The notes: generated by a model not told the origin, from the sequence alone. A stretch of DNA of 31,022 nt from RI-242 sp038246255 (GCA_038246255.1 JBBRWC010000046.1:1-31022), one strand, 5' to 3'. Counted from the first letter of the stretch, positions 15,610-23,970 are shown. Translations and numbers: made by a program.

Positions 15610-15629
15610 TGCCCCCCTTCGAAACTCAC
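15610..15629 (-). repeat. Right terminal inverted repeat of the IS256-family element
   Basis: tgccccccttcgaaactcac is the inverted partner of the left end at 14552-14572. It lies 19 bases after the transposase stop. Confidence 0.75.
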
Positions 15630-15689
15630 AAGGGCGCGGACATCCTCGCGAGCTACTTGGGCCCGGTTAGGCCGATTCTTTTCAACCGC

Positions 15690-16607
15690 TCAAAGGATGA
15701 GCTTGCCGAGCGCCGACTGGATCAGGCCAACGGCGAACTCCGACGTCGTGTTGCGCACGTCGAGGATCGGGTTGACCTCGGTCAGCTCGAGGGAGAGCAG
15801 CTTGCCCGTGTCCGCGACGTTTTCCATCACGAGATGCGACTCGCGGAAGTCGGTGCCGCCCGGCACGATCGTGCCCGTACCCGGCGCCACGGACGGATCG
15901 CAGCCGTCCACATCGAAGGACAGGTGGAAACCGACGGTTCCCTCGCAGGCGATCGCGAGCGCTTCTTCCATGACCCGCTGCATGCCCATCATGTCGATCT
16001 CGCGCATGGTGTAGATGCGGACGCCGCTCGAGCGGATCAGGTCCTTTTCGTGTTTGTCGAGCTCGTGCACGCCCACCAGGACTGCATTGCGCGGCGAAAC
16101 CATCGGCACGCGGCCCGCGAGTTCGGTCAACAGGCCCGGACCGTGACCGAGGATGCACGCAAGCGGCATTCCGTGGACGTTCCCCGACGGGCTCGTCTGC
16201 GGTGTGTTCATGTCGCCGTGGGCATCAAACCAGATCAGGCCGATGCGACCGCCGTCGGCTCCGTAGTGCCGCGCGAGGCCCGCAACCGTCCCACATGCAA
16301 CCGCGTGGTCACCGCCGACAACCAGCGGGAAGCGGCCGCGGCGCAGCACGGACTCCACCCGGTTCGATAGGTCGCGGCAGTGCTCCGCGATCTCCTCCAC
16401 GAAGCGGGCGCGCGGGTCCTTTGGCGCAGCGGACGAAACGCTCGGCACCGCAACGTCGCCGGTGTCCTCGAAATCGAGCCCGAGGGCGCGGACACGTTGT
16501 TCGAGGCCAGCGAGCCGCAGCCCGATCGGGCCGAGGGAAGCACCCGGGTGGGCGCCGCCGAGCCCGAGGGGGGCTCCGATAAGGGACACTTTTCGGTCGA
16601 GGATCAT
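15690..16607 (-). CDS. rocF: Arginase
   Basis: 305 residues, normal for arginase. It hydrolyses L-arginine to ornithine and urea. Manganese ligands are all present: VVGGDH at 96-101 (His101), WFDAHGDMNTP at 126-136 (Asp128, His130, Asp132), and LSFDVDGCDP at 229-238 (Asp232, Asp234). The loop TSPSGNVHGMPLA at 138-150 is the arginase-type substrate loop and favours arginase over agmatinase, as do the GTGTIVPGG and SLELTEVNPILDVRNTT blocks. ATG 16607 is chosen because it places the usual VSLIGAPLGLGGAHPG strand at the N-terminus; it overlaps the stop of the upstream SAM hydrolase-family gene by 4 bases. The IS256 right end lies 60 bases downstream of its stop. Confidence 0.95.
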   Translation of the reverse strand: MILDRKVSLIGAPLGLGGAHPGASLGPIGLRLAGLEQRVRALGLDFEDTGDVAVPSVSSAAPKDPRARFVEEIAEHCRDLSNRVESVLRRGRFPLVVGGDHAVACGTVAGLARHYGADGGRIGLIWFDAHGDMNTPQTSPSGNVHGMPLACILGHGPGLLTELAGRVPMVSPRNAVLVGVHELDKHEKDLIRSSGVRIYTMREIDMMGMQRVMEEALAIACEGTVGFHLSFDVDGCDPSVAPGTGTIVPGGTDFRESHLVMENVADTGKLLSLELTEVNPILDVRNTTSEFAVGLIQSALGKLIL

Positions 16608-17473
16608 GGCACGGGTTCCAGCACGATCGGGGCGCCCCGGGACACCCCGAGGAGGCGGGCGGCGTCGCCGTCGCGCACGGCGACTTCGACCCAACCGCTC
16701 GAGTTGAGCAGCGCGAGGGGGGCACCCTTCGCCGCGTCCGCATAGGTATCGACCAGCGGAGCGTAAACCTCACCCACCCGAACCTGGAATTGCGCGCGCG
16801 GAGCTTTGGCTAATTCCCCGCGCAGGCGCTCGAGCCCGTCCGCGTCGAGGTTGCTGATCAGGTTTCCGAACCGATCGACCCGCCGGATCTGCCCGCGGAC
16901 CCGGCCCGCGCCGAGGGGTTGCGGCGCGGTCATCGGCAGCACCTGCCACTTTTCCGCCCGTAGCCCTACCGAACTGGGGTCGCAGCCGTCCACAAGCGCC
17001 GCCGCAACGGGCGCAAACACATCGCGCCCGTGGAACGTTCGGCTGGGGGGTGTCAGGCCAAAACGGGCGGGATCGACGCGCCAAACCCGGGCCCCGGCCC
17101 CGAGGACCGGTGTCAGGAGTCCGTTGTCCGGCGCAAGGAACAGGTGGCCTCCGTCCAGGGCGGCAAGGATCGCGCGCGACGAGCCGACCCCCGGGTCGAC
17201 CACGGCGACGTGCACGGTCCCCGCCGGGAACCACGGGCGCGCCTCCGCGAGGTGCAGCGCCGCGTCCTCGACGTCCTGCGCCGCGATGGCGTGGGTCAAG
17301 TCGATCGCGGCCCGCAGGCGGCGCGAGCGCCCCCACAATACGCCCTTCATCACTCCCACGAAGGTGTCGCTAGTGCCGAAGTCCGTCAGCAGCGTGACGA
17401 GTCCGCAGGGCTCGAACCCAACGATCTGCGCCGCCCGCGGGGCGTCCGATCGGCCTTCCAGCTCGTCCTTCAC
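16604..17473 (-). CDS. SAM hydroxide adenosyltransferase family protein (DUF62)
   Basis: 289 residues from the GTG at 17473. VTLLTDFGTSDTFVGVMKGV at 26-45 is the family's N-terminal signature, with Asp31 at the usual adenosine-ribose binding site. VHVAVVDPGVGSSRAILAAL follows, then LFLAPDNGLLTPVLG, TFHGRDVFAPVAAALVDG, and RRVDRFGNLISNLDADG in the C-terminal domain. These proteins hydrolyse S-adenosylmethionine to adenosine and methionine using water as nucleophile; fluorinases and chlorinases are related but carry halide-site changes. The GTG lies 5 bases after the stop of the upstream HEAT gene. The product is probably cytoplasmic. It is translationally coupled to arginase. Confidence 0.88.
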   Translation of the reverse strand: MKDELEGRSDAPRAAQIVGFEPCGLVTLLTDFGTSDTFVGVMKGVLWGRSRRLRAAIDLTHAIAAQDVEDAALHLAEARPWFPAGTVHVAVVDPGVGSSRAILAALDGGHLFLAPDNGLLTPVLGAGARVWRVDPARFGLTPPSRTFHGRDVFAPVAAALVDGCDPSSVGLRAEKWQVLPMTAPQPLGAGRVRGQIRRVDRFGNLISNLDADGLERLRGELAKAPRAQFQVRVGEVYAPLVDTYADAAKGAPLALLNSSGWVEVAVRDGDAARLLGVSRGAPIVLEPVP

Positions 17474-17478
17474 GGCGT

Positions 17479-18702
17479 TCAGTAGGTGCGCGAGCTCAGC
17501 GCACCCAGATACGCGCCTTGCAGGGCGGGATCGGAGGAAGCGCGCCGCCGCGCGAGCACCTCGACCTGTTGCGGGCCACCCCAACTCCCGATGGCAAACC
17601 CGATGCGCCGCAGGTCGCGACCGCTCGCCCAGGACGGCGCGGAGTCGAGCTCTTCGTGAAGCGCGTGCACACCACCCTGGCTCGCCAAAAGGTGGCCCGC
17701 GAGCACCGAGCGGTGCCACGGAGCACGCCACAGGGCGGCACGCAGGAACAGCATCCCCGACGGTTCGCCCGAGCTGAGCAGAGCCTGCGCGACAGCCACG
17801 TCGAACCCGCGGTCGACCGAGCGCGGGAACAGGCTGCGCAACAGCGCAACCTCCTCCTGGGTCGGGTTGTCGGCGAGAATCCGCGCGGCGCGGGCGGCGT
17901 GGATTCCCGCCTCACCGCGCTCGAGGGCGACCCGCACGATCTCGCGCGGCCCAAGCCGACCGGGCAGGCACAGCTCGATCGCCGCGCGCAATTGCAGTTC
18001 ACCTTCGAGTTCGGACAGGTGATCCGCGAGCAGCGCCCGCACCCGCGGCGCGCGGCGCGCACGTAGCATTTCTTCGACGAGCGGCGAAGTCGCAAGGTCG
18101 TCGGATTCGAGCGCCGCGCGGGCGTCATCCGTCGCACGTCGCTCGCCCGCCCGCAGGCGACCCACCCACGCGGCCGCCTGCACGGTCGGGTCGCTGTCCG
18201 CGAGCATTCGCCCGAGCTCCGCGTCCCGATCCTCCTCCTCCGAAGTGCCCAGGGCCCGGACCGCAAATGCGCGCACATCGGCATCCGGAGATGCAAGGTC
18301 GGGCGCGAGCGCCTCCCAACCGGCCGCGACGCCGATCTCGGTGAGCATCGCGGCCGCCGGACGTCGGAACTCCTCCACGTCGAGGGCGAGTTCGAGGAAG
18401 GGTCCGTCGGCCGGCGCAGGTCCGCGGCGCTCGATCGCGTCCAGCGCGCGCTCCCAGTAGCTCGCGTCGGGAGGTGTGAACAGGCCGCGCGCGAGGATGC
18501 GCTCAAGCTCTGCCGGCAGCACGTCGAGGCACGCGGCAAATACCGCGGGCGACGGGCGCTCAAGGAGCAGCGACGCGAGGTGGTCGCGCACGCCCGGATG
18601 GCGCACGAGGGAGAGGCTCGGCAACACGACGTCGTCGACAAAACCCTCGTCGGTGGCGAGCTGACGCAGTTGCAGACCGCGCCAACTCTGGCCATCGATC
18701 AA
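17479..18702 (-). CDS. HEAT-repeat-like protein, C-terminal part of a split gene
   Basis: 407 residues if started at the TTG at 18702. The sequence is a string of short paired helices, typical of HEAT-like repeats: for example SLVRHPGVRDHLASLLLE, LASPDADVRAFAVRALGTSE near residue 150, and LADSDPTVQAAAWVGRLRAG. No ATG or GTG with a ribosome binding site is found at its 5' end. It is in the same frame as the upstream reading frame, separated only by one TAG at 18724-18726 and seven sense codons. The two were therefore probably one gene. HEAT proteins are scaffolds; the partner is unknown. Confidence 0.7.
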   Translation of the reverse strand: MIDGQSWRGLQLRQLATDEGFVDDVVLPSLSLVRHPGVRDHLASLLLERPSPAVFAACLDVLPAELERILARGLFTPPDASYWERALDAIERRGPAPADGPFLELALDVEEFRRPAAAMLTEIGVAAGWEALAPDLASPDADVRAFAVRALGTSEEEDRDAELGRMLADSDPTVQAAAWVGRLRAGERRATDDARAALESDDLATSPLVEEMLRARRAPRVRALLADHLSELEGELQLRAAIELCLPGRLGPREIVRVALERGEAGIHAARAARILADNPTQEEVALLRSLFPRSVDRGFDVAVAQALLSSGEPSGMLFLRAALWRAPWHRSVLAGHLLASQGGVHALHEELDSAPSWASGRDLRRIGFAIGSWGGPQQVEVLARRRASSDPALQGAYLGALSSRTY

Positions 18703-18723
18703 TCCGTAGTCCCGCGCGGCGCG

Positions 18724-19494
18724 CTAGCGCAGGTCCAGGTAATCGTCGATCAACTCCGCGTTCGCGAGCGCACTTTGGTCCGCGGGGTCGCGCGCAAAGG
18801 TGCCGACGGCCATGACCTGTGCGGCGAGTTCGGGGCGCGCTTCGAGCAACTCGGCTCCAAACGAGGCGAGGCGCGGGGAACGCGCCAGCACCAGCCCGAA
18901 AAAAGCGGCCGACGCGACTTCCTGTTCCGCTGTCAGCGCGAGATCGACGAGCAGACCGTCGGACGATCCGAGCGTTCCGAGTGCGAGCAACGCCGCGCGC
19001 CGCTCCACCAGGGGACCAAGGCGCGCAATCGATTCGAGCCGCGTGCGCTCCGCCGACGCCTTTGCGGCGCCCAGTGCGTAGAGGGCTGCGGCGCGCGCGG
19101 GGCCGTCCTCCGACGGACCCCGCGCGCCTTCGCCGTCGAGGAGTTCGACCGCAGCCCGCGCGCCCCGTTCGTGGAAACTGAGCGTGCGATTGAGCGCAAC
19201 ACGCTCGTCCCAGCCCGCGGGGCCCTCCGGCGGGGGCGCGGGCCGCAACCGCGGCGCAGCCGAGCGTGTGTTCACCGTGCTTTGCAGAGCTTCGTGCCCG
19301 GCTGCCTGTGCAGCATCCTGCCCGGGTGCGTGAACAGTCCCCGCGCCTGCGTCTTGCACGGCTCCGCGGCCGACGCTTGCCAACACGGTCGACAGCACCG
19401 CCGCACGGGCGAGGGCGCATAACCCGCGGCGCGCGGGCGCGGTCCGGGTTCCGAAGCCGTCGCGCGGCTCGGACGAAGGGTGCGAGGGTGCCAC
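18724..19494 (-). CDS. Exported HEAT-like protein, N-terminal part of a split gene
   Basis: 256 residues from the GTG at 19494. A signal peptide is likely: PARRGLCALARAAVLSTVLA near residues 20-39, with a small-residue cleavage region after it. A Pro/Ala-rich linker (about 45-90) leads into helical repeats: RAAALYALGAAKASAERTRL, ERRAALLALGTLGSSDGLLV and DLALTAEQEVASAAFFGLVL. It ends in ELIDDYLDLR followed by TAG. Reading through that codon continues RAARDYGLIDGQSWRGLQLR into the next frame without a shift, which would give a single exported protein of about 670 residues. The gene starts about 107 bases downstream of the small lipoprotein gene. Confidence 0.7.
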   Translation of the reverse strand: MAPSHPSSEPRDGFGTRTAPARRGLCALARAAVLSTVLASVGRGAVQDAGAGTVHAPGQDAAQAAGHEALQSTVNTRSAAPRLRPAPPPEGPAGWDERVALNRTLSFHERGARAAVELLDGEGARGPSEDGPARAAALYALGAAKASAERTRLESIARLGPLVERRAALLALGTLGSSDGLLVDLALTAEQEVASAAFFGLVLARSPRLASFGAELLEARPELAAQVMAVGTFARDPADQSALANAELIDDYLDLR

Positions 19495-19601
19495 GGGACC
19501 ATTGTGAGCGCGCCGGGGGGTGCGCGTCCACGCAAAGGGGTCACACCGCAGTCACCGGACCCGACCGCGGTCCCTGCGCTCAGCCGCAAAAACGACGCCG
19601 A

Positions 19602-20012
19602 TCAGGGGAATGCGAGTCGCAGCACGACCTCGAGCACGCCGGGCCGCAGGGGCAGCAGTTCGAGCCGCGCCAATCGGCCGTCGCCCGCCGCACCCGTCAC
19701 CGAGCCGTTCCAACCCGCGGGCAGCGTCATTTCGAAGCGGCCGTCCGCGCCCGACACGGCGCGCACGTCGCCCGCGTGGATCTCGACACCCGCCAGGCGC
19801 TCGCCGGTCGCCGCGTCGAGAACGCTGCCGCGCACACGCGCGGGCGCCGCGAAGGCATAGGCCGCGGGGATCGGCCGCGGCGTGTTTTGCGCGCCGCGCG
19901 CCGCGGACGCATTTTCGGGCGACGCCGACCCCGCGGCGGAGTCGGCGCCTGGTCCGCGGCAGCCCGGCACGAGGCTGAGAAGGATTCCAACGGCGACGGC
20001 AGCTCGCTTCAT
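19602..20012 (-). CDS. Small lipoprotein with carboxypeptidase-regulatory-like domain
   Basis: 136 residues. MKRAAVAVGILLSLVPGCRG is a short lipoprotein signal; the lipobox is V-P-G-C with Cys18 lipidated. After a low-complexity Ala/Ser/Gly linker, residues about 55-135 form one regulatory-like beta domain: ARVRGSVLDAATGERLAGVE, VRAVSGADGRFEMTLPAGWN, then RLELLPLRPGVLEVVLRL. Such domains are common carbohydrate or protein-binding modules in outer-surface proteins. The start overlaps the stop of the phosphomannomutase gene by 4 bases, which implies translational coupling. The function is unknown. Confidence 0.75.
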   Translation of the reverse strand: MKRAAVAVGILLSLVPGCRGPGADSAAGSASPENASAARGAQNTPRPIPAAYAFAAPARVRGSVLDAATGERLAGVEIHAGDVRAVSGADGRFEMTLPAGWNGSVTGAAGDGRLARLELLPLRPGVLEVVLRLAFP

Positions 20013-21367
20013 TCGGGCTCTCCCAGGAGGGCGACGAGCTCGTCGCGCTGGGCGTCGCGCAGGGCGGGGGTCGACGCCTCCATGTTGAGGCGCAGGAGCG
20101 GCTCGGTGTTCGACGGCCGCACGTTGAACCACCACCACGGCTCGCTCGAAAGGTCGCCGAACTCGACCGTGATGCCGTCGAGCTCGTCCTGGCGCCCGGC
20201 GGAGTACTTGGAGCGCAACTCCGCGATTGCAGCGTCCTTGTCGGCAACGTGAAAGTTGATTTCGCCCGTGGAGTGGTACCGGCGCAGGCTGGCCACGATG
20301 TCGCTGAACGGGCGATCGCGGTATTCGGGAGTGTCGAGAACACTGAGCGCCGTGACCATCGCGATGACCCCTGAGTCCGTCGTGAAATTGTCGGCGAAGT
20401 AAAAGTGCCCGGACAGCTCCCCGCCAAACACCGCGCCGCGCGCGCGCATGGTCGCTTTGATGAAGCTGTGCCCGACGCGGTCGCGGATCGGCACACCGCC
20501 CGCACGTTGGATTTCCTCGCGCACGACCCAACTCGAGCGCAGGTCGTAAACGATGGGCGCGCCCGGGCGGCGCTCCAGGAACCAACGCGACAGCAGCGCC
20601 GTCATCAGGTCCGCGCCGACGGTGCGGCCCTGTTCATCGACAAAACAGCAGCGGTCCGCATCGCCGTCGAAGCTGACACCCAGGCGCGCTTTTTTCGCGC
20701 GCACGAGGTCCTGCACCCAGCGCAGATTTTCCTCCTTGAGCGGATTGGCTTCGTGCACGGGGAACGTGCCGTCGAGCTCCATCAGGATGGCATGTGCGCG
20801 AATGAGCGGCAGGCGCTCGAGGATCGCGGGCAGCGTGTACGCGGCCATGCCATTGGACGCGTCGATGGCGAGCGAAACGGGGTTCTGCGCGAGCGCAAAA
20901 CGCGCAACGTGGTCGGCGTAGGCGCCCAGCAGGTCGACGGGCTGCTCGGTGCCGCGGCGCGCTGCAGGCGCGGGGTAGGCTTCGGCGCACATGCGCTCGA
21001 CGTCGCGAATGCCGTTCGCCGCCGAGATCGGAGTCGCGCCGCGCCCGCACAGCTTCATCCCATTATACTCCGCCGGGTTGTGGCTCGCAGTCACGCACAA
21101 ACCGCCATCGCAGTCCAGCGAGCCGATGGCGTAATACGTCATCGGCGTCGATGCGAGTCCCAGCCGAATCACATCGCAACCCGCGTCCCGCATGCCCGCG
21201 CTGACCGCGTCCGCGACAGCGGGCGAGTGGGAGCGCATGTCCTGTCCGACGACGAGGCGCTTCGCTTTCAGGAAACGGGCGAAGGAGTTGCCGATCTTGC
21301 GCGCAAGGTCAGAGTCCAGTTCTTGCGGATACAGACCGCGGATGTCGTAGGCCGTGTAGATTCCCAT
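20009..21367 (-). CDS. Phosphomannomutase/phosphoglucomutase
   Basis: 452 residues. An alpha-D-phosphohexomutase: AYDIRGLYPQELDSDLA at 6-22; active-site loop VTASHNPAEYNGMKL at 92-106 with phosphoserine Ser95; metal loop SFDGDADR at 232-239; sugar-binding GGELSGHFYF at 315-324; and phosphate-binding RPSNTEPLLRLN near the C-terminus. It interconverts mannose- or glucose-6-phosphate and the 1-phosphate, feeding nucleotide-sugar synthesis. Specificity between mannose and glucose cannot be set from sequence alone, although the overall pattern resembles the dual-specificity AlgC/ManB group. The start at 21367 places the first strand at the N-terminus. The threonine aldolase gene ends 40 bases upstream. 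Confidence 0.93.
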   Translation of the reverse strand: MGIYTAYDIRGLYPQELDSDLARKIGNSFARFLKAKRLVVGQDMRSHSPAVADAVSAGMRDAGCDVIRLGLASTPMTYYAIGSLDCDGGLCVTASHNPAEYNGMKLCGRGATPISAANGIRDVERMCAEAYPAPAARRGTEQPVDLLGAYADHVARFALAQNPVSLAIDASNGMAAYTLPAILERLPLIRAHAILMELDGTFPVHEANPLKEENLRWVQDLVRAKKARLGVSFDGDADRCCFVDEQGRTVGADLMTALLSRWFLERRPGAPIVYDLRSSWVVREEIQRAGGVPIRDRVGHSFIKATMRARGAVFGGELSGHFYFADNFTTDSGVIAMVTALSVLDTPEYRDRPFSDIVASLRRYHSTGEINFHVADKDAAIAELRSKYSAGRQDELDGITVEFGDLSSEPWWWFNVRPSNTEPLLRLNMEASTPALRDAQRDELVALLGEPE

Positions 21368-21407
21368 AGGGGGGGCGAAGGGGTCGGGCGTGTGGAGTCG
21401 GCGGAGT

Positions 21408-22445
21408 TCAGGCGACGAGCAGCGCGCGCGCCACGCGGCCGGCGCGCTCGACGTCGCCGGGGCCGACGTCGAGGTGGGTGACGAAGCGGAGATGGTCCGG
21501 ACCGAGCGCGAGGACGCGCACGCCCCGCTCGGCCAAGGCGGTCGAAAGTTGCGCGGCGCCAAAGCGCGGGTGGCGCACCCGCACGAGGACAAGGTTCGTC
21601 TCGACGTCCTCCGGGTGGATTTCGAGGCCGTCGATCGCCCCCAGCATGCGCGCGAGGTCACGCGCGAGCGCGTGGTCGTCGGCCAGCCGCGCCAGATTGT
21701 CGTGCAGCGCCATAAGGCCGGCGGCACCGAGGATGCCCGATTGGCGCATCCAACCGCCAAAACGCTTGCGCAGCGTGCGCGCGCGTTGGAGAAACGCCGC
21801 GTTGCCGCAGATGAGTGACCCGACGGGCGCACCGAGGCCCTTGCTGAGGCATAGCGACACGGAATCCACGTGGGCCGTCCATTCGCTCGCGGCAATGCCG
21901 CTCGCCACCACGGCGTTGGCGAGCCGCGCGCCGTCGAGGTGCACCGCGAGCCCGCCCTCCCGCGCCACCTTGGCCGCGGACGCAAACGCCGCCAGCGGCA
22001 CGACGCGCCCGCCCGAACCCATGTGCGTCTGCTCGAGACACAACAGGGCGCTGCGCGGGCAGTGCACAAAATCCGGCCGAATCACACGTCGAACCGCGTC
22101 GGCGTCGAGCGCGCCCTTGACGCCGGGGAGCGTCACGCTCTGAACGCCGTGGAGCGCTCCCAACGCCCCCGATTCAAAACGCAAAATGTGCGCGTCCGCC
22201 TCGAGGATGACTTCGTCGCCGGGGCGTGTGTGCACACCCACCGCGATCTGGTTGGCCATCGTGCCCGACGGCACAAACAGCGTGCCTTCGACGCCGAGCC
22301 AACGCGCACCCGCCGCCTCGAGTGCGCTGACAGTCGGGTCGCCGTCGAGGACGTCGTCGCCGACTTCGGCCTCCGCCATCGCGCGGCGCATCGCCGCGGA
22401 CGGACGGGTGACGGTGTCGGAGCGAAAATCGCTGACAGGTCCCAC
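21408..22445 (-). CDS. ltaE: Low-specificity L-threonine aldolase
   Basis: 345 residues from the GTG at 22445. A fold-type I PLP enzyme of the beta-eliminating lyase family: DFRSDTVTRPSAAMRRAMAE at 6-25, VGDDVLDGDPTVSALE at 28-43, VPSGTMANQIAV at 58-69, VHLDGARLANAVV at 168-180 with the PLP-contacting Asp171, and SVSLCLSKGLGAPVGSLICG at 195-214 with the Schiff-base Lys202. It cleaves threonine or allo-threonine to glycine and acetaldehyde. It lies 20 bases downstream of the aminotransferase stop and probably shares its transcript. The start is chosen by family alignment; no clear Shine-Dalgarno sequence is seen. Confidence 0.92.
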   Translation of the reverse strand: MGPVSDFRSDTVTRPSAAMRRAMAEAEVGDDVLDGDPTVSALEAAGARWLGVEGTLFVPSGTMANQIAVGVHTRPGDEVILEADAHILRFESGALGALHGVQSVTLPGVKGALDADAVRRVIRPDFVHCPRSALLCLEQTHMGSGGRVVPLAAFASAAKVAREGGLAVHLDGARLANAVVASGIAASEWTAHVDSVSLCLSKGLGAPVGSLICGNAAFLQRARTLRKRFGGWMRQSGILGAAGLMALHDNLARLADDHALARDLARMLGAIDGLEIHPEDVETNLVLVRVRHPRFGAAQLSTALAERGVRVLALGPDHLRFVTHLDVGPGDVERAGRVARALLVA

Positions 22446-22465
22446 GTGGACGGCCGCGGGAGCGT

Positions 22466-23692
22466 TCAACGGCCGGCGACCACCGGCTCGAGGACAGCGT
22501 GGCAGCGCTCGAGCGCGCGTTTGATGTTTTCGGCGCTGTTGGCGTAGGAAAAACGCACATAACCCTCGCCGTAGCGGCCGAAGCTCGAGCCCGCGATGGT
22601 CGAAACCCCCGCTTCGTCGAGCAGCTTGTTCTGCACGGCGATCGCCGGCAGGCCCGTGCCCTTGACGTTCGCGAACGCGTAGAAGGCGCCCTTGGGCATC
22701 ACGCACGACACACCGGGCAATTTATTCAGCCCTGCGACGATCAATCGGCGGCGCTCGTCGAAGGCTTTCATCATGCGGTCGACCGCATCCTGCGGGCCGC
22801 GCAGGGCTTCGATGCCCGCGACCTGCACCGGGGCGCTCGAGCACGAGTTCGAGTTGATCTGCAAGCGCTCGGCGTGTTTGATCATCGATTTCGGCCACAG
22901 GCCCCAACCCAAACGCCAACCTGTCATCGAAAACGTTTTGCTCCAACCGTCGAGGATGATCAAACGCTCGCGCAGGCTCTCGAACTCGAGCAAGCTCGCG
23001 TGTTCGAGCCCGTCGTACGTCATGCGGCCGTAGATCTCGTCCGAAAGCACGGCCACGTGCGGGTGTTTTTCGAGGCCCTTCGCAAGACGCGCGAGGGCTG
23101 CCCGCGATACCACACCGCCAGTCGGGTTGGCCGGTGTGTTGACGATCAAAAGGCGTGTCGCTGGCGTGATCTGTGCGAGCACCGTATCGGGGTCGAAGCT
23201 GAACCCGTTTTCCTCGAGCAAAGGGATCGGCACGGGCTTCGCGCCGGCGAAGCGGATCATCGATTCGTAAATCGGAAATCCGGGGTTCGGGTAGAGCACC
23301 TCGGCGCCGGGCTCCGCGAACATCAGGATCGCGAAGAACATCGTCGGTTTGCCACCCGGCACGATCATCACTTGGTCGGGATCGACCGCGACCTTGCGGC
23401 GCAGGAGGATGTCGTCGGCGACGGCCGCGCGCAGCTCGGGAAGGCCCTTCGCCGGGGTGTAGAAGTGATAACCGTCGGCCAGCGCCTTGCGCCCTGCTTC
23501 GACGATGTTGTCCGGGGTGCGGAAATCCGGCGAGCCGATCCCCAGGTTGACGATGTCCTTGCCGGCGGCTTCGAGCGCCTTTGCCCGGGCAAGCACCTCG
23601 AACGCGGATTCGGTGCCAAGCTGACCCATGCGCTGCGCGAACAGCGGAGCGGGGGTCGGGGGAACGGCGCGGGGGGAGTTTTCGGCGGACAC
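22466..23692 (-). CDS. Class I/II PLP-dependent aminotransferase
   Basis: 408 residues from the GTG at 23692. Fold-type I aminotransferase of the aspartate aminotransferase group: NLGIGSPDFRTPDNI at 49-63, HFYTPAKGLPELRAAVADD at 76-94, NTPANPTGGVVS at 185-196, VLSDEIYGRM at 215-224 and the Schiff-base lysine in LDGWSKTFSMTGWRLGW at 247-263 (Lys252). FGRYGEGYVRFSYANS near the C-terminus holds the substrate carboxylate-binding Arg. The substrate pair is not determined. The start is uncertain: an in-frame start at 23851 would add a Pro- and Arg-rich segment that includes the tandem repeat and looks non-coding, while the ATG in QRMGQLGT at residue 22 is also possible. Confidence 0.9.
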   Translation of the reverse strand: MSAENSPRAVPPTPAPLFAQRMGQLGTESAFEVLARAKALEAAGKDIVNLGIGSPDFRTPDNIVEAGRKALADGYHFYTPAKGLPELRAAVADDILLRRKVAVDPDQVMIVPGGKPTMFFAILMFAEPGAEVLYPNPGFPIYESMIRFAGAKPVPIPLLEENGFSFDPDTVLAQITPATRLLIVNTPANPTGGVVSRAALARLAKGLEKHPHVAVLSDEIYGRMTYDGLEHASLLEFESLRERLIILDGWSKTFSMTGWRLGWGLWPKSMIKHAERLQINSNSCSSAPVQVAGIEALRGPQDAVDRMMKAFDERRRLIVAGLNKLPGVSCVMPKGAFYAFANVKGTGLPAIAVQNKLLDEAGVSTIAGSSFGRYGEGYVRFSYANSAENIKRALERCHAVLEPVVAGR

Positions 23693-23810
23693 GGGCGGGT
23701 ACGCGGGGCTGGGGTGGAGCCGGGGTTGGGGAGCCCAGGCGCGGGTCAGGATCGGGCGCAGGCCCCCGGGACGAGCGGGGGCGGACGAGGATAAGCGAGA
23801 CCGCGCCTCG

Positions 23811-23854
23811 GCGGCCACAGCGCGGCCACAGCGCGGCCACAGCGCGGCCACAGC
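23811..23854. repeat. Four perfect tandem copies of an 11-bp unit
   Basis: gcggccacagc is repeated exactly four times, at 23811-23821, 23822-23832, 23833-23843 and 23844-23854. It lies in the divergent intergenic region between the aminotransferase and the iron-transport operon (23693-23970), where both promoters must lie. Confidence 0.95.
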
Positions 23855-23970
23855 GCTCCGCGGGCGCTAACCTGCGCGCGGCACGGCACTTGCCTTTGCG
23901 ATGCGGCTGAACCCGCTGCGCGGCGTTCCACCTCCCGGCCCCACTCTCCGTCCAGCTCGCCCCCACCATC

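Larger units (their letters stand above)
14552..15629 (+). mobile_element. IS256-family element, internally deleted, both ends kept
   Basis: About 1.08 kb bounded by imperfect terminal inverted repeats (14552-14572 and 15610-15629) and containing IS256 transposase pieces in order. Full IS256 elements are about 1.3-1.5 kb, so several hundred bases are missing from the middle. No target-site duplication of 8-9 bases could be seen next to the ends. Confidence 0.8.

Noticed and set aside
14543..15638. A target-site duplication flanking the IS256-type element.
   Set aside because: The bases outside the two inverted repeats do not match over 8-9 positions.
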